Source of the DNA: Mauremys mutica | Taxonomy: Eukaryota; Chordata; Testudines; Geoemydidae | Direction of reading: 5' to 3' | Assembly: GCF_020497125.1 (NCBI RefSeq) | Contig: NC_059094.1 | Coordinates: 4,753,733-4,817,732, forward strand | Length of the DNA stretch: 64,000 nt | Part shown: positions 44,707 to 55,764 of the stretch, in pieces | How positions within the stretch are numbered: position 1 is the first letter of the stretch | How the letters are laid out: every line of letters starts with the position of its first letter | Notes under the pieces: model-generated | Database searches by the model: none | The model's input: only the letters and a program-made list of their open reading frames with translations | Told to the model about the DNA's origin: nothing | Program-made: the position numbers and the translations under genes

Positions 44707-44880
44707 TAACAACACCCTGGGACGTATCATTATCCCCATTTCACGGATGATAAAATGGAGGCAGCAAGCGCGTATATGACTCACCTGAGGTCCCGCAGCA
44801 AGGCTGTGGCAGGACCAGGAATTAGGACCCAAGTTATCTCGCTCCACGTCTGGTGCATTAACCACAAGCTTGCCCTTAAT
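44707..44880 (-). mobile_element. MIR/CORE-SINE-like element
   Basis: ATTATCCCCATTTCACGGATG, then ACTCACCTGAGGTCCCGCAG and AGGACCCAAGTTATCTCG, then CATTAACCACAAGCTTGCC, read as a MIR in reverse. Confidence 0.7.
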
Positions 44881-45406
44881 TACTCCCTGTTTGAATTGGG
44901 AAGCCGGGGGTGGAGCGGAATAGCCTGCAATGGCAGTTTACCATGGACTATAATGGGGCTGGCTTGTCAAAAGCTGCTCCTTAAACACTCAGCTGGGAGC
45001 CTGCCCCATCCACAAGCCTCTTTGGAAGAGCTCTGCAGTACTTGCTGTGCCTCCACGGGCAGCCTGCCCAGCTAGGGAGAAGGTACGTTCCCCCTGAAAC
45101 CCTCCTGGCAATGGGCAGCCCAGATGGCACGGGGCTGCATCCCCTCCTGCAGGGAGAGAAGGGTCTTTGTGCCTTTTCCTGCCAGCACTGGAGCCCTGAG
45201 GCTCTGGGAGGTGCCCTGAGCTGCTCCACGCAGACCCTGGTGAAAGGCTCAAACCACCAGGCTACCTCTGCTCTGACGTGCTGCCTGGTGCGCCAGAGCT
45301 GGCCATGCCTGGAGCACCTGGGCCCAGGAGCTCTGCGCAGGGTCAGTGTGGTAACCCCGTCACATGGGGGGGCAGGTGGAAGGACACAGAGGGCAGGTCA
45401 TGCCGC
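44881..45406. other. Unassigned non-coding stretch
   Basis: Nothing recognised. Confidence 0.45.
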
Positions 45407-45414
45407 GAGTTGCT

Positions 45415-45501
45415 TGCAAAGAGTCCTGTGGCACCTTATAGACTAACAGACGTATTGGAGCATGAGCTTTCGTGGGTGAATACCCACTTCGTCGGATGCA
45501 T
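45415..45501 (-). mobile_element. Hammerhead-bearing dispersed repeat, copy 3
   Basis: This matches copy 1 over its whole length. An 8-bp direct repeat GAGTTGCT (45407-45414 and 45502-45509) flanks it. Its minus-strand core reads CCGACGA instead of CTGACGA (45488-45494), with helix II, GAAA and the short helix III intact. The change at the invariant U4 position should abolish cleavage. Confidence 0.78.
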
Positions 45502-45509
45502 GAGTTGCT

Positions 45510-45744
45510 GGCAGTGACAGGAGCAGAAGCCAGGTCTCCAGACCCTACCCCACCCTCTGCCCCACATAATCCTGTGTGCAAATGGGGCCCATGGTGCACT
45601 GCCAAAGGGCAGGTGGGGCATTCCCCAGGCAGCCCCCGGCTGATAAGGGAGTAGTGAGCAGACACTGTGCCACCCACCAGAGCTCTGTCGCTTTGCCTGC
45701 TGACTCCAAACGCTACATGAGACACGTCATCAGCCGATGAGCGC
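45510..45744. other. Short unassigned interval
   Basis: Between the repeat and the minisatellite there is no feature I can name. Confidence 0.4.
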
Positions 45745-46497
45745 CCTGGGCACACTGACCCCACAGGACACCCCTCTCCTGATCCCATGAGACACCCCCC
45801 TCCAGAGCCCTGGGCACGCTGACCCCATGGGACACTCCCCTCCAGCACCCAGGGCATGCTAACCCCACGGGACACTCCCCTCCCTTGAGCCCTGGGCACG
45901 CTGACCCCACGGGAAACCCCCCTCCAGCGCCCTCAGCACGCTAACCCCACGGGACACTCCCCTCCCCTGAGCCCTGGGCCCGCTGACCCCACAGGATGCC
46001 CCCCTCCAGCACCCTCAGCACGCTGACCCCATGGGACACTCCCCTCTCCAGAGCCCTGGGCACGCTGACCCCACGGGATGCCCCCCTCCAGCGCCCTCGG
46101 CACGCCGACCCCACAGGACACCCCTCCCCTGACCCCATGGGACACCCCCCGCCAGAGCCCTCAGCACGCTGACCCCACGGGACGCCCCCCTCCAGCACCC
46201 TCAGCACGCTGACCCCATGGGACACTCCCCTCTCCTGAGCCCTGGGCACGCTGACCCCACGGGATGCCCCCCTCCAGCACCCTCAGCACGCTGACCCCAT
46301 GGGACACTCCCCTCTCCAGAGCCCTGGGCACGCTGACCCCACAGGACACCCCCCTCCAGCGCCCTCGGCACGCCGACCCCACAGGACACCCCTCCCCTGA
46401 CCCCATGGGACACCCCCCGCCAGAGCCCTCAGCACGCTGACCCCACGGGACGCCCCCCTCCAGCGCCCTGGGCACGCTGACCCCACGGGACACCATG
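45745..46497. repeat. ~38-40-bp GC-rich minisatellite, about 19 copies
   Basis: The unit CCCTGGGCACGCTGACCCCA then CGGGACACCCCCCTCCAG recurs with small length changes. A higher-order copy of ~7 units appears twice: the block from about 46003 resembles that from about 46271. Minus-strand frames rich in Gly, Val, Ser, Trp and Arg are by-products. Confidence 0.95.
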
Positions 46498-47239
46498 GGT
46501 AGCTTGTGAAATCATTAAGTGCCCCAATGTGGTGATACCCCTCTATCTGTGATTGATTATTGGCTCATGCAGGCCGTCTGTCTGTGGGATGCAGCCCCAG
46601 AATGCCCTGGGGAGCATAGGAGACCCAAAGGGAGGTGTGTGTGAGGAGGGTGCCCCAGATCCCCCCTTCTGTCTGCAAGGAGAGATGGGGCCCCTCCCAG
46701 CCCCCTCCTGCACCTCCTCCTACTGTGTGTGCTTAGGTGGGAATGGGCAAATCGGGGCAGCAGGGAACATAGAATGGGCAGAGTCCCTCGCCCACAGGCA
46801 GCTGCTGGGTGACTCTCCAGGCAGCAGGCCAGAGCCCTGGGCCCCACCCTGTGCACCCCACGTGAGCGGGCAGGGTCGGGGGCACGCAGGGCTGTTAATA
46901 TTTCGTAAACTCTAAAGTGTTTATTGATTGTTACTGTTAATTAAAATGGCCCCAGAGCAAGCAGGGAGGGGGAATCTGGGGTGGGGAGAGGAGCGTAATG
47001 GGGACCAAGCAGGTCCTAAAGCAATGCCAGGGATCAGGCTGGGCAGTGATGGGTGCTGAGCAGCGGCAGTGGAGCCTCCCTTCCCTTCCCAGATGCAGCG
47101 GCTCTCATTATCCTGAGCCACCGAGGGTGCTCACGCACACAAATCTATTCTAATGTATTAGAGCTGGCCCAGATCTCTTTGCAGAGAATGAGCGTTTCAT
47201 TCTGGAGGCTCAGTGGTTCAAGTGTTTGAAAGGGCAGCG
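46498..47239. other. Unassigned non-coding stretch
   Basis: No gene or repeat recognised. AT-rich words at 46895-46950 (GTTTATTGATTGTTACTGTT) may belong with the conserved-looking block to the right. Confidence 0.4.
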
Positions 47240-47770
47240 TTCTCTGTGCCTCCAATGTGGGGCTAATGATAATCTAAATTAGTTATTGGAAATAATTACC
47301 GAGGCTTTATAGTGCCAAGCACAGCGGAGCCCTGGAGAGCAGTCGCACTCAGACACTGCCATGCAGCTAAAAGCTTTGATGCCTCATTAATATTCAAGGG
47401 GAGTCTTTGGGTTGTTCCCTCCTCCGCTCGCGAGCCGCCGCAGCTCTCTCAATGAACCTCGGGCCTCCGGTGACACGAGCGAGAGGCCCTGCCAATTGAA
47501 ATTAGCGCTGGTACAATATCAAAGTTCACAGCACTTGTAATCTCGAATGGAAAAGGTGGGTTTCAAAAGATCATATCATCTCGGAAGGCAGCGAGGAACC
47601 TTTGCCGAGACAGCTTGTGCTGGCTCCAGGCGAGTGGTTCCGGGCTTTGATAACGCTGGAGAGGTAGCATCGCCAAGGTTGTCCTACACAGCTGGTTTTT
47701 ATGATATAATGGACCAAACTGGCTGCATAATTAATCAGCCTATATTTTTCCCCTAGTAAATCTTCCTGTG
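47240..47770. promoter_or_regulatory. Candidate conserved non-coding element (enhancer-like)
   Basis: The block is free of recognisable repeats and dense in developmental-factor-type words: GGCTAATGATAATC, AAATTAGTTATTGG, GGAAATAATTACCG, CTCATTAATATTC and GCATAATTAATCAGCC. A short CpG-bearing stretch at 47420-47490 (CTCGCGAGCCGCCGC) lies between AT-rich parts. There is no long open frame. Function is inferred from composition only. Confidence 0.35.
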
Positions 47771-48784
47771 ATGGGCAAAACAGAAGCCCCGGAGCTGTAC
47801 TGAGCTGCCAGAATTGTGTGGTGGGGTTTTTTGTGTCTCTTCCCCCCCCCCATTTTTTTTCCCTCTTGGATCCTGGAATAAACGCTGCAAAATCAAAGTG
47901 ACTCCGGCATTGCTCAAAACAAGGATCCAGGAGTCTCGGGGCTGATGTTATTTTTTGCACATGAAGCTGCTGAGGTTTGGATTCCAAACCCCCGGGCTCC
48001 AAGCAGGACAGAATGTGTTTTTGGATGTGGACTTGGGCTGGCAGGACTCTAGGGAGAGTTTCCTCTCCTTGCCACAGAACTGTGTCCTAAGAACGGCGCA
48101 GTTCTGCTGCCTGGGTGTGGCGTAGGACTCAGAGTGGATGCTTAGCACCTATCCTCAAATGGGAATTGCCCATTGATGCCAATGGGTGCTGGAGTGAAGG
48201 TTAATTGACAAATCGCTACAAGCCCCGGGGACTGTTACTGTGCCCATTTGACAGTCATGCTGAGAGATTACACGGCTTGAGAAACCCCACGGAGCAAATC
48301 AGTGTCAGAGCTGGGTTGAGAACCCAGGAGTTCCCAGCTGCCTCTGCTCTGCCTCCAGACACACCTGCTGTAGTCTGGCCCAGGAAGTTGCAGCAGCAGG
48401 TGCCCTGTGCTTCTTTAGGCACGTTACACACAGCTGGAGGCAGCCCAGCTGCCCAGCCGCCCCGGGAGGAGGTGGAGCTGCAGGCAGGCTATGTGTAATT
48501 GTAACCAGCTCTTGACCCTCGAGACTGAGCTGTCCCTAAGGATCGACTGGGGGAAGGCAGCGTGGAAGTTCTCCCTGTGATGAGTGTGGGGAACAGCATA
48601 GCCATGGGCTGTGAGTCATTCCCCACTTCCATCCTACACCATCTCTGAGCGTGAGTTATAGGGCTGCTCCTCTGCTGAGCATCATCGGGGCCTATCAGGA
48701 GCCAGAATGAAGTGGGCTGGCTGCAGAGTCCACACTAGTTCTTTAACAAGATTGATGCTCCACAGCATCCCCAGGTCTGATCAT
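47771..48784. other. Unassigned stretch with a MIR-like piece
   Basis: At 48235-48360, GAGCAAATCAGTGTCAGAGC then TGGGTTGAGAACCCAGGAGT looks like a MIR core in reverse. The rest is unassigned. Confidence 0.45.
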
Positions 48785-50575
48785 CGTTGTTGCTCACTTC
48801 TGGTTCCTTTCCAGTTTCTCTACATCCTGTCTATACAGCAGTGACCAAAACTGGACACCGTACTCCAGCAGAGGCCCAACCAGCGCCGAGAAGAGTGGTG
48901 CTATCACCTCCCGTGACTTGCATGCTGTGCCTCTGTTAATGCAACCCAAAACTGCATTTGCTTTTTTTGCAATAGCAACGCATTGCTGTCTCATGTTGAG
49001 GGTGTGATCCACCATAACTCCCAGATCCTTCTCAGCAGTGCTGCTGCCAAGCCAGTTTACCCCCACTCTGTACTTGTGCAGTTGGTTTTTCCTCCCCATT
49101 GTAACACTTTACATCTGTCTTTGTTGAATTTCATTTTGTTGTCCATAGCCCAGTTCTCCAGTTTATCAAGATGCCACTGAATCTTAGCTCTAGCCTCCAA
49201 AGTATCCCCCACCCCTGATCTTTGTGTCATCTGCAGATTTGATCAGTATGCTCTCTATTCCCACATCCAGGTAATTAATAAAGATGTTAAATAACACTGG
49301 ACCCAGAACAGATCCCTGTGGAACCCCACTTGAGACCTCCCTCCAATCTGACATCATTCCATTAATAGTTACTCTTTGTTTGCGGTTGTTTAACTAATTA
49401 TGTGTCTACTAATGGTAGTTCTCTCAAGCCCGCATTTCTCCAGCTTACTTATTCCAGTGTCATGTGGGACTGTGCCAAAAGCCTTGCTGAAGTCTAGGTA
49501 TATTATGTCCACCGCATTCCGCTATCCACCAAATCAGTTACCCTGTCAAAGAAGGACATCAAGCTGGTTTGGCATCATTTGTTCTTGGTGAGTCCATGCT
49601 GGCTGCTAGTGATCACCCCTCCATCCTCCAGGTATTTGCAAAGTGAATGTTTTATACATTGCTTTAGTATTAAGGTCAGTCTGACTGATCGATGGTTTCC
49701 CGGCTCCTTCTTTCCCCACTTTTTAAAGATGGGCACAATGTTAGCTCTTCTCCAGGCTTCTGGGACCTCTCCTATTATTGCCAGTGGCTCTGAGATTTCT
49801 TCAGTTAATTCCTCCAGTACCCTGGGGTGAATAGCATCCAGCCCCAACGATTTGAATTCATTCATATTAGTCAGAAGATCTCTGATGTGTTTTACTTGTC
49901 CCTATCTGCATCCCTTGCCTTTTATTGTCTATGGTAACTCCGCTAGTCGTCTGGCCACATGTTATTTTTTTGGAGAAGGTTGAAGCAAAGTCAGTAGTGA
50001 GGAGCTTTGCCTTCCTATCATCTTCCATTACCAGCTCAACTTCTCCACTGAGCAGTGGACCCACACAGTCCTTGATCTTTCTTTTTTGTCTGACATATTA
50101 GTAGAACTCCTTCCTCTTGTCTCTAACATTTCTTTCCAGCTGTAACTCATTCTTTGCCTTGGCTTTCCTGATTTTGTTACTACACGCTCATGCTATTCCC
50201 ATGTATACTTCCTTGGTGACATGTCCCTCCTCCCATTCCCTGTATGTGTCCCTTTTGGGTTCTAGATCGCTAAAAAGCTCCTTGTCCAGCAACGTTGGAC
50301 TCCTGTGTCTCTTCTTGTTTTTCCTCTGCATTGGAATAGCTTGATGTTGAGCCTCAAGTATTACATCTTTTAGGAACTGCCCTTTGACTCATTTTCTTCC
50401 TAATTGGTCTTTCCATGGGCCCTGGCCTACTATTTCTGTGAGTCAGTTGAAATCCGCCTTTGTTAAGTCCAGTGTCCTTGTTTTGCGGGTCTCGTGTCCT
50501 CCTTTCCAGAGGATCTTGAATTCTATTAGACCATGATCACTTTCTCCCAAGTTCCCGACCACCTTCATGTTCACA
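48785..50575 (-). pseudogene. Old CR1 LINE, endonuclease to C-terminal domain, decayed
   Basis: The minus strand runs from the endonuclease GNLGESDHGLIEF region (about 50570-50520) through RT segments. These include AIHPRVLEELTEEI, PEAWRRANIVPIFKKWGKKEPGN and SSQHGLTKNK (49865-49575). It ends with YRVGVNWLGSSTAEKDLGV … GCINRGTACKSREVIAPLFSAL (49099-48794). Several stops and shifts break the frame. The 3' UTR and octamer are missing, so it is truncated at both ends. It is clearly older than the CR1 at 7831-10240. Confidence 0.88.
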
Positions 50576-50844
50576 ACTGATCCATTCTGGCACCCCAGGA
50601 TGCAGCACGCGGAGGTGGGAGCGTGTCAAAGGTTACCTCTGCCTAGACAAGCATGTGGAGAGAGACAGTCCCCAGGTCAGGAGGTGCCTGCAGAACCTGT
50701 CCAGTTCTCTTCCATTAATGTACTAGCAATGCATGCCCCACTAAAGCTAGTGGGAGTGCAGAGAGCACAAGTCAGCACAGAATGCAGCCCACGGGCCAGC
50801 TCCCCCTCAGGGATAAATCAGTGTAGCTCCATTGAAGTCTATGG
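50576..50844. other. Unassigned non-coding stretch
   Basis: Nothing recognised. Confidence 0.4.
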
Positions 50845-50849
50845 GGGTC

Positions 50850-52089
50850 TGTGACGGGGTGTGAAGAAAGGGTTAACCCCGCACTATGGGTGGCAGAAGT
50901 CCCGCCCCCCCAGGCCATGCTGGGCATGCTCCCACAGCTGCCTCAGTATAAAAGGGAGCAGCCAACTCATTCTGGGCTGACTACCGGAGGGGAAGGACCT
51001 TAGGCTGAAGCTCCAGCTGAAGAGCCGCCACAGCCCTTGCCTGCAAGAGCCAGAGACCCTGAGAGCCGGATTGGAGGACCAGGGCCGCCCAGGGGGGGGG
51101 CAAAGGGGGGCAATTTGCCCCAGGCCCCGGGCTCCGCAGAGGCCCCCAAGAGAACAGCGGAGGCTCCCACCTCCGCCCCTCTCCTGGAGCCTCAAGCGCC
51201 GTGTCTCCAGCGGAGCCCCTGAGCCCCGCCCCGCTCCGAACCGCGTGGTGAGGGGGCGGGGCTGCAAGCTCCGGGACGGGGCTCAGGCCCCGCCGGAGGC
51301 ACGCTGCGGCTGTTCCGGCGAGGCGCTGAGACTCCGGGTGAGGAGGGAGCCGGGGTAAGAGGCTGGGGCCAGGGCGGGGGGGAAGTGGGACCCGCCGCCG
51401 AAGCGCAGCCCGGTCTTCGGCGGCGGGGGGCCCTTCCGTTCCGGGACCCGCCGCCGAAGTGCCTCGAAGATCCGCGGCGGGGGCCCTCCCCCGCCGCCGA
51501 ATTACCGCCGAAGACCGGGCTGCACTTTGGCGGCGGGTCCCGCTTCGGTGGTAATTCGGCGGCGGGGGGCTCCCGCCGCGGGTCTTCGGGGCACTTCGGC
51601 GGTGGGTCCTGGAACGGAAGGGCCCCCCGCCGCCGAAGACCCCGGGCCCCCGGAATCCTCTGGGCGGCCCTGTGGAGGACCATTCACGCCAATTCGCTCA
51701 GAGACCCTGACGCCCCACAGACAGCAGCTTCTGGAACTATGGTAGGAAACGACCTAGGGAGGGTTAGCGAGTGGTATCTCCCACCCGAGTGAGGTCAGTG
51801 TGTTTCAGTGGGATTCCCCGCTGACCCAGTGATGGACCGCTCCATCACTGTTAGGGCCCTGGGTCGGGGCCCGGTGGAGTCGGGCGGGCCCAGGCCCTCC
51901 TGCCCAGGCTGTCACCCCCCGGTGGTGGTCCCCACCTTTCCCCACCATATTGACTCTAGCCATTAGGCTGTAACCCCAGCCTCCGGGTCATACTGTGGTC
52001 GGCCCAAGGGCCACCATGGAGACTAACCACAGTGATATCAACACCCTGCCCTGCCCTGAAGCGGGACGCGGTGTGCATACACCACAACA
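50850..52089 (+). mobile_element. Solo LTR interrupted by a hAT MITE
   Basis: It starts TGTGACGGGG and ends CACCACAACA, with GGGTC on both sides (50845-50849 and 52090-52094), a perfect 5-bp duplication. A TATA box, TATAAAAG, is at 50947-50954. Removing the MITE (51080-51672, plus one 8-bp duplication) leaves an LTR of about 640 bp. No internal region is attached. Confidence 0.85.
51080..51672. mobile_element. GC-rich hAT-type non-autonomous element, 593 bp
   Basis: The ends CAGGGCCGCCCAG and CTGGGCGGCCCTG are a perfect 13-bp inverted repeat. TGGAGGAC flanks both sides (51072-51079 and 51673-51680), a perfect 8-bp duplication. The body is extremely GC-rich with internal inverted copies of CCGCCGAATTACCGCCGAAG-type words. 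Its open frames are compositional artefacts, and its CpG density could mimic a CpG island. Confidence 0.93.
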
Positions 52090-52335
52090 GGGTCATACCC
52101 ATTTACAGCTGCTGAGGATCTGCCCCTTGGTGTGAAATTTCATAGACAACCAGACAAATTCAGCCCCTTCTTTGTGAAATTGCTCTCCGCTATTCATTCA
52201 GAAACAGAGCACCCGATGTGCATGCCCTGTTCGGTGCTGAACCCTTCCTTCTGGAGCACAAGTAGCTGGGCCCAGGGTGGAAGGGCCTGGGGGAGCACTA
52301 AACTATCAGCGGTTTAGTGCTCCCACCTTCTGAAG

Positions 52336-52930
52336 ATGTGTAGCAAGGTGGCATGGCCTTTCTCTGAGGCCACCAGGGAGGAAGCATTCCCCGCCCTCTG
52401 GTGAGAGGAGCCAGGCTGCCCCCCTTGCGCCAGAAGCGGAGGGGTGGAACACCAAGTATAAGAGGCAAGGCCTCCAGCTGAGTTGGAGGAGAGCTAGGGA
52501 AGGAGTCAGACATTGCTATTTTGCGGCTGGCCCTGAACCAGAGACTGAGCTGTACCAACCCTGCCTCTGGTGGAACATCCAGAGGAGCTGCTGCCTGGTG
52601 AATACCTTGAGGAGCTGCTGGAACTGCCAGCTGCCGAGTACACTGAGGACCTGTGAGCAATGAAGCCCTACAACCAGGTAGGGCTAGGAACTAGCTCAGG
52701 GAAACCAGACATTAGTCCAGTCTGAAGCCACAGTCAGCATGTTTTGGCAGGATCCCTGATGACCCAGTGGTGAGATTCCCCATCACTGTTAAGGCCCGGC
52801 GGAGTAGGGTGGGCCTGGGTCCCCCTAGCCCCTGCTACCAACCACGCCCCTGGTGCGGCAACCTACGCACCTTAGGCCAAATGGCCTGAATTTGTTTGCT
52901 GTCTACCCCAGCCAGACGGTTGGCTATATA
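52336..52930 (+). mobile_element. LTR-like repeat
   Basis: It starts TGTGTAGCAAGGTGGCATGG, has CACCAAGTATAAGAGGC (TATA-like) near 52450 and ends in an uncertain place. A related start (GTATAGCAAGGCGGAGTGGC then TTCCCTCTGGTGC) recurs at about 52988-53032, as if part of a second copy or partner LTR follows. Confidence 0.5.
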
Positions 52931-52984
52931 TTCTTTATTGCCTTACAGTGCTAATCCCCTGTTGATTGGCCCTCAGCTGTTAGG

Positions 52985-53045
52985 TGGTATAGCAAGGCGG
53001 AGTGGCTTCCCTCTGGTGCAGACAGGGAGGAACCACTCCAAACCA
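52985..53045 (+). mobile_element. Second LTR-start fragment
   Basis: This matches the first ~45 bases of the repeat at 52336 and then diverges. Confidence 0.45.
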
Positions 53046-53432
53046 CTAAAAGATGCAGGTTCAAATCCTACCTCAAGTCATAAATAAAACTGTGGTGGCC
53101 TCCCATGAGTGGAGACTGCCTGAAACTCCTTCCCAGGTGGGGTGACGAGCATGCGCTGCATGAGGGATCTTCAGGCTGGGACAGACGGCTGAGGGTGCGT
53201 TGGTGGGCGATGCGAGGATGAGATGTGGGAAACAGCGGTAGTATAGCTGAGGGCAGCACACTGAGGAGCATGGGGGCTGCATGGCCATGGACAAGAACAG
53301 GTGGCAGAAATGGAGCTATCCAGGGAGGGAGGGATCTAGAAGAGGGGTAGCACAGCACCTGCTGTGGATTCATCACAAGTGCCACCTACCCCTTGGCATC
53401 AAAGGAAAGCAAAGAGCTCGTCTGCCCTGATG
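53046..53432. other. Unassigned non-coding stretch
   Basis: Nothing recognised. GGTTCAAATCCTACC at about 53050 resembles a tRNA T-arm, but there is no cloverleaf around it. Confidence 0.4.
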
Positions 53433-53705
53433 GAACAAACAGGGCTGGAAAGCAGAACTGGTGAACAGGTTAACTTTGAATGAAAAATGACTTTTGCATC
53501 AATACCGAAATTTTCGAGAAAATGTCCAGGTTTTGGTCAAAAAAACTGAAAACTGAGAAATTTTGGCCAAAACTCAGAAAATTTCAGCCAAACCCCAAAA
53601 GCGTTAGCTGAAAACCAAACTTCTGATGAAACCTTGAGAATTCTTGGAGACAAATTTTGATGAAAACAGAAACTTTTTCCTTTTTATTTAAAATTTTCAA
53701 GGAAA
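53433..53705. mobile_element. A/T-rich MITE, AGAGCTGG-like family, aged
   Basis: The segment begins AGGGCTGGAAAGCAG and continues with GAAATTTTCGAGAAAATGTCC and repeated AAACTGAGAAATTTTGGCC words. The right terminus is unclear. Confidence 0.45.
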
Positions 53706-53935
53706 TGAATTCCATTTCCTGATCTGTGTGGCCCCCACCCTGCCACTCCAGGGAGCGAGCGATGCCCTTAGGGGCCATTGTTTAATATTCAAATGCCAGG
53801 AGTTGCTGTCAGTGGCAGGCGTACTATGGTTCCTGGGTTCTGTGGTTTCCCACTCTGCTTGGCACCAGTTATTCCTCTGCTTAGTCCCTGCGTTAGTGCG
53901 ATGGGCATCAAGTGCGGACAAAGACATGGTCTAGC

Positions 53936-54060
53936 TCAGGGGTGGTCAAACTGTGACCCGCAGGCCAGATCCGGCCCGCGAGCTCCCGCTGGGGAGCAGG
54001 GTCTAGGGCTGCCCTGCTGTGGCCAGGGCGCTGGATCGGGGGACCACCACACAAAGCTTG
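53936..54060. mobile_element. CAGGGGTGG-type hAT MITE fragment
   Basis: GCTCAGGGGTGGTCAAACTG then GACCCGCAGGCCAGATCCGG is a terminus of a dispersed hAT-like repeat. The right end is lost. Confidence 0.55.
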
Positions 54061-54464
54061 ACAAACAGCAAACGGAGGCACTGGGACTGCGGAGCTGCTG
54101 CCTGCCTGCAGACTGGGTGGCTTAGCCAGCAGCGTGGCTTAGGGACCGGGAAGTGGATCTGACACAGTGCAGCAGGGCGGGCTAGATGAGCCGCTGAAGG
54201 CAGGGCTGTGTTGCTGGGACTGGACTGGCTGAGACACTGAGACGCTCCAGACGGGTCTGTGACGCCCTCTGTCCCTAGTCACTGTTAGCCCCAGCCGCAG
54301 CGCTGGCTCTTCATGAGTTCCCTAAGTGCCAGCAGGCAAAGCTTCTCGGAGGGATGATCCCACCTCTCGCTTACCTGAAGACTTTAAGGGCACATCCTGG
54401 AGGCCGGGGCATGGATGAAATCCAAGCAGCAGCCACTGATGTTAGCAGGGGTCACTGAACCAGG

Positions 54465-54618
54465 CAGGGCTGGCTCTACCACTTTTGCCACCTCAAGCAA
54501 AAAAAAAAAAAAAAAAGGCCACTCAGACTGTGCCACCCCAAGAATGGCCGGAGTGCCACCCCTTAGCATGTGTTGCTCAGGCACATGCTTCCTCCGCTGG
54601 TGCCTGGAGCCGGCCCTG
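54465..54618. mobile_element. hAT-type MITE of the GGCYGGCTC family, 154 bp
   Basis: The ends CAGGGCTGGCTCTAC and CTGGAGCCGGCCCTG are inverted. GAACCAGG (54457-54464) and GCACCGGG (54619-54626) agree at 6 of 8. It has a long poly(A) run and CACCCCAAGAATGG. It is shorter than the two 215-bp copies. Confidence 0.75.
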
Positions 54619-54626
54619 GCACCGGG

Positions 54627-55764
54627 GCGCTCAGATGCCATGGTGAGGCGCGTGCTATGAAACTCCAGGGAAGGGCTAGCTCTCCCCTTGCTATGGCAGA
54701 GCAGACCCTCCCCTGTCTCACAGAGGGGTCCCTGCCTGCTGAGTCGCATTGGCAAGGTGATGCGGGTGCCTCACTCCATCCTGGTATTCGCCTGGTGGAG
54801 AGGAAGGCCCGCAGCCTGCGATGAGCCCTCCAGGGGGGGAACGGGAGGGAATCGGAATCAGCCCACGAGTGCGGAAGGCTGGGCTTTATCTCCGCACCCC
54901 TGTGACCCCCGGATAGCATTTAAAGGAACTTACTCCCAGGGAAAGGCCGGGCTGCAGCACGTGGGAGCCAAGCCAGTTGCCTTTGTCTCCAGGTGTGTAG
55001 CCTGTGGGAGCAGCTGTGCACCAGCAACATTGGACAGAAAGAGAGGCACAGAATGGTGTCGTGCTCTTCTAAGAACGGCACCGCAGCCAGCAACCAGCTT
55101 TTCTTCCACAGCGAACCCCTCCCTGTCCTGTAACGACTCTTCCTGGAGCTGTCTGGGGACTCCCAGTCTGAGGTCATCTCACATGAGCCACCACACACAG
55201 GCCAATCTGAGGTGCATCAAGGGGGAGCAGGCAGGTGTCTGCAGGGTTCCTCTCCTGGGGCCCCTGCTGGCTCTGGGGAAAGCGCCATGTGGCATGTGCT
55301 GGCTCTGCACAAGGCAACGAGGAGGATCAGTTATGGTGCCCAAAGAAGGAGCTGTTGCTGCTACCGGTTCAGAAGACTGAATCAGCACGACCAGCTGCTC
55401 TGTGGCATCGGCGCCGTGGCACCGTAGCCAGGAATCAGACAGACGTGGATTGGAAGCAAGACCCTGCAGAGCATCACTGCAGTGAGCGGGAAGTGAACTC
55501 TAGCAGGATGCGGGAGCTGGCACTGTCCATGGCAGATCTGCTGCTTAGGAGAAAAGCAGTTGGAGACAAGCTGCCCCTGCCGAGCGTTAATGACGCAAAG
55601 CCCAGAGCTAGCCTCAGTGCTGAGAACATTGTCATCGTGTGACTCCAGAGGTCAAAAGATCCAGGAGTGGGTGACAGCCAGGCAGGTTTGTTAGGGCCGT
55701 TGACCTACATCTTCCATTCCAAGCACACTACTGTCTATGTAGGAAATATTTTACCCACCTCTGA
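54627..55764. other. Unassigned non-coding stretch
   Basis: A 230-codon plus frame (54688-55380) overlaps minus frames, shows no domain and has no codon pattern I trust. It is not called. Confidence 0.45.

Noticed and set aside
45360..46496. Minus-strand Gly/Val/Ser/Trp-rich frames
   Set aside because: They are translations of the ~38-bp minisatellite.
51037..51792. Arg/Pro/Ala-rich frames in GC-rich DNA
   Set aside because: They lie in the hAT-type non-autonomous element, with all frames open on both strands because of composition.
54688..55380. 230-codon plus-strand frame
   Set aside because: No motif, overlapping minus frames and no splice or promoter context. A chance frame is more likely.
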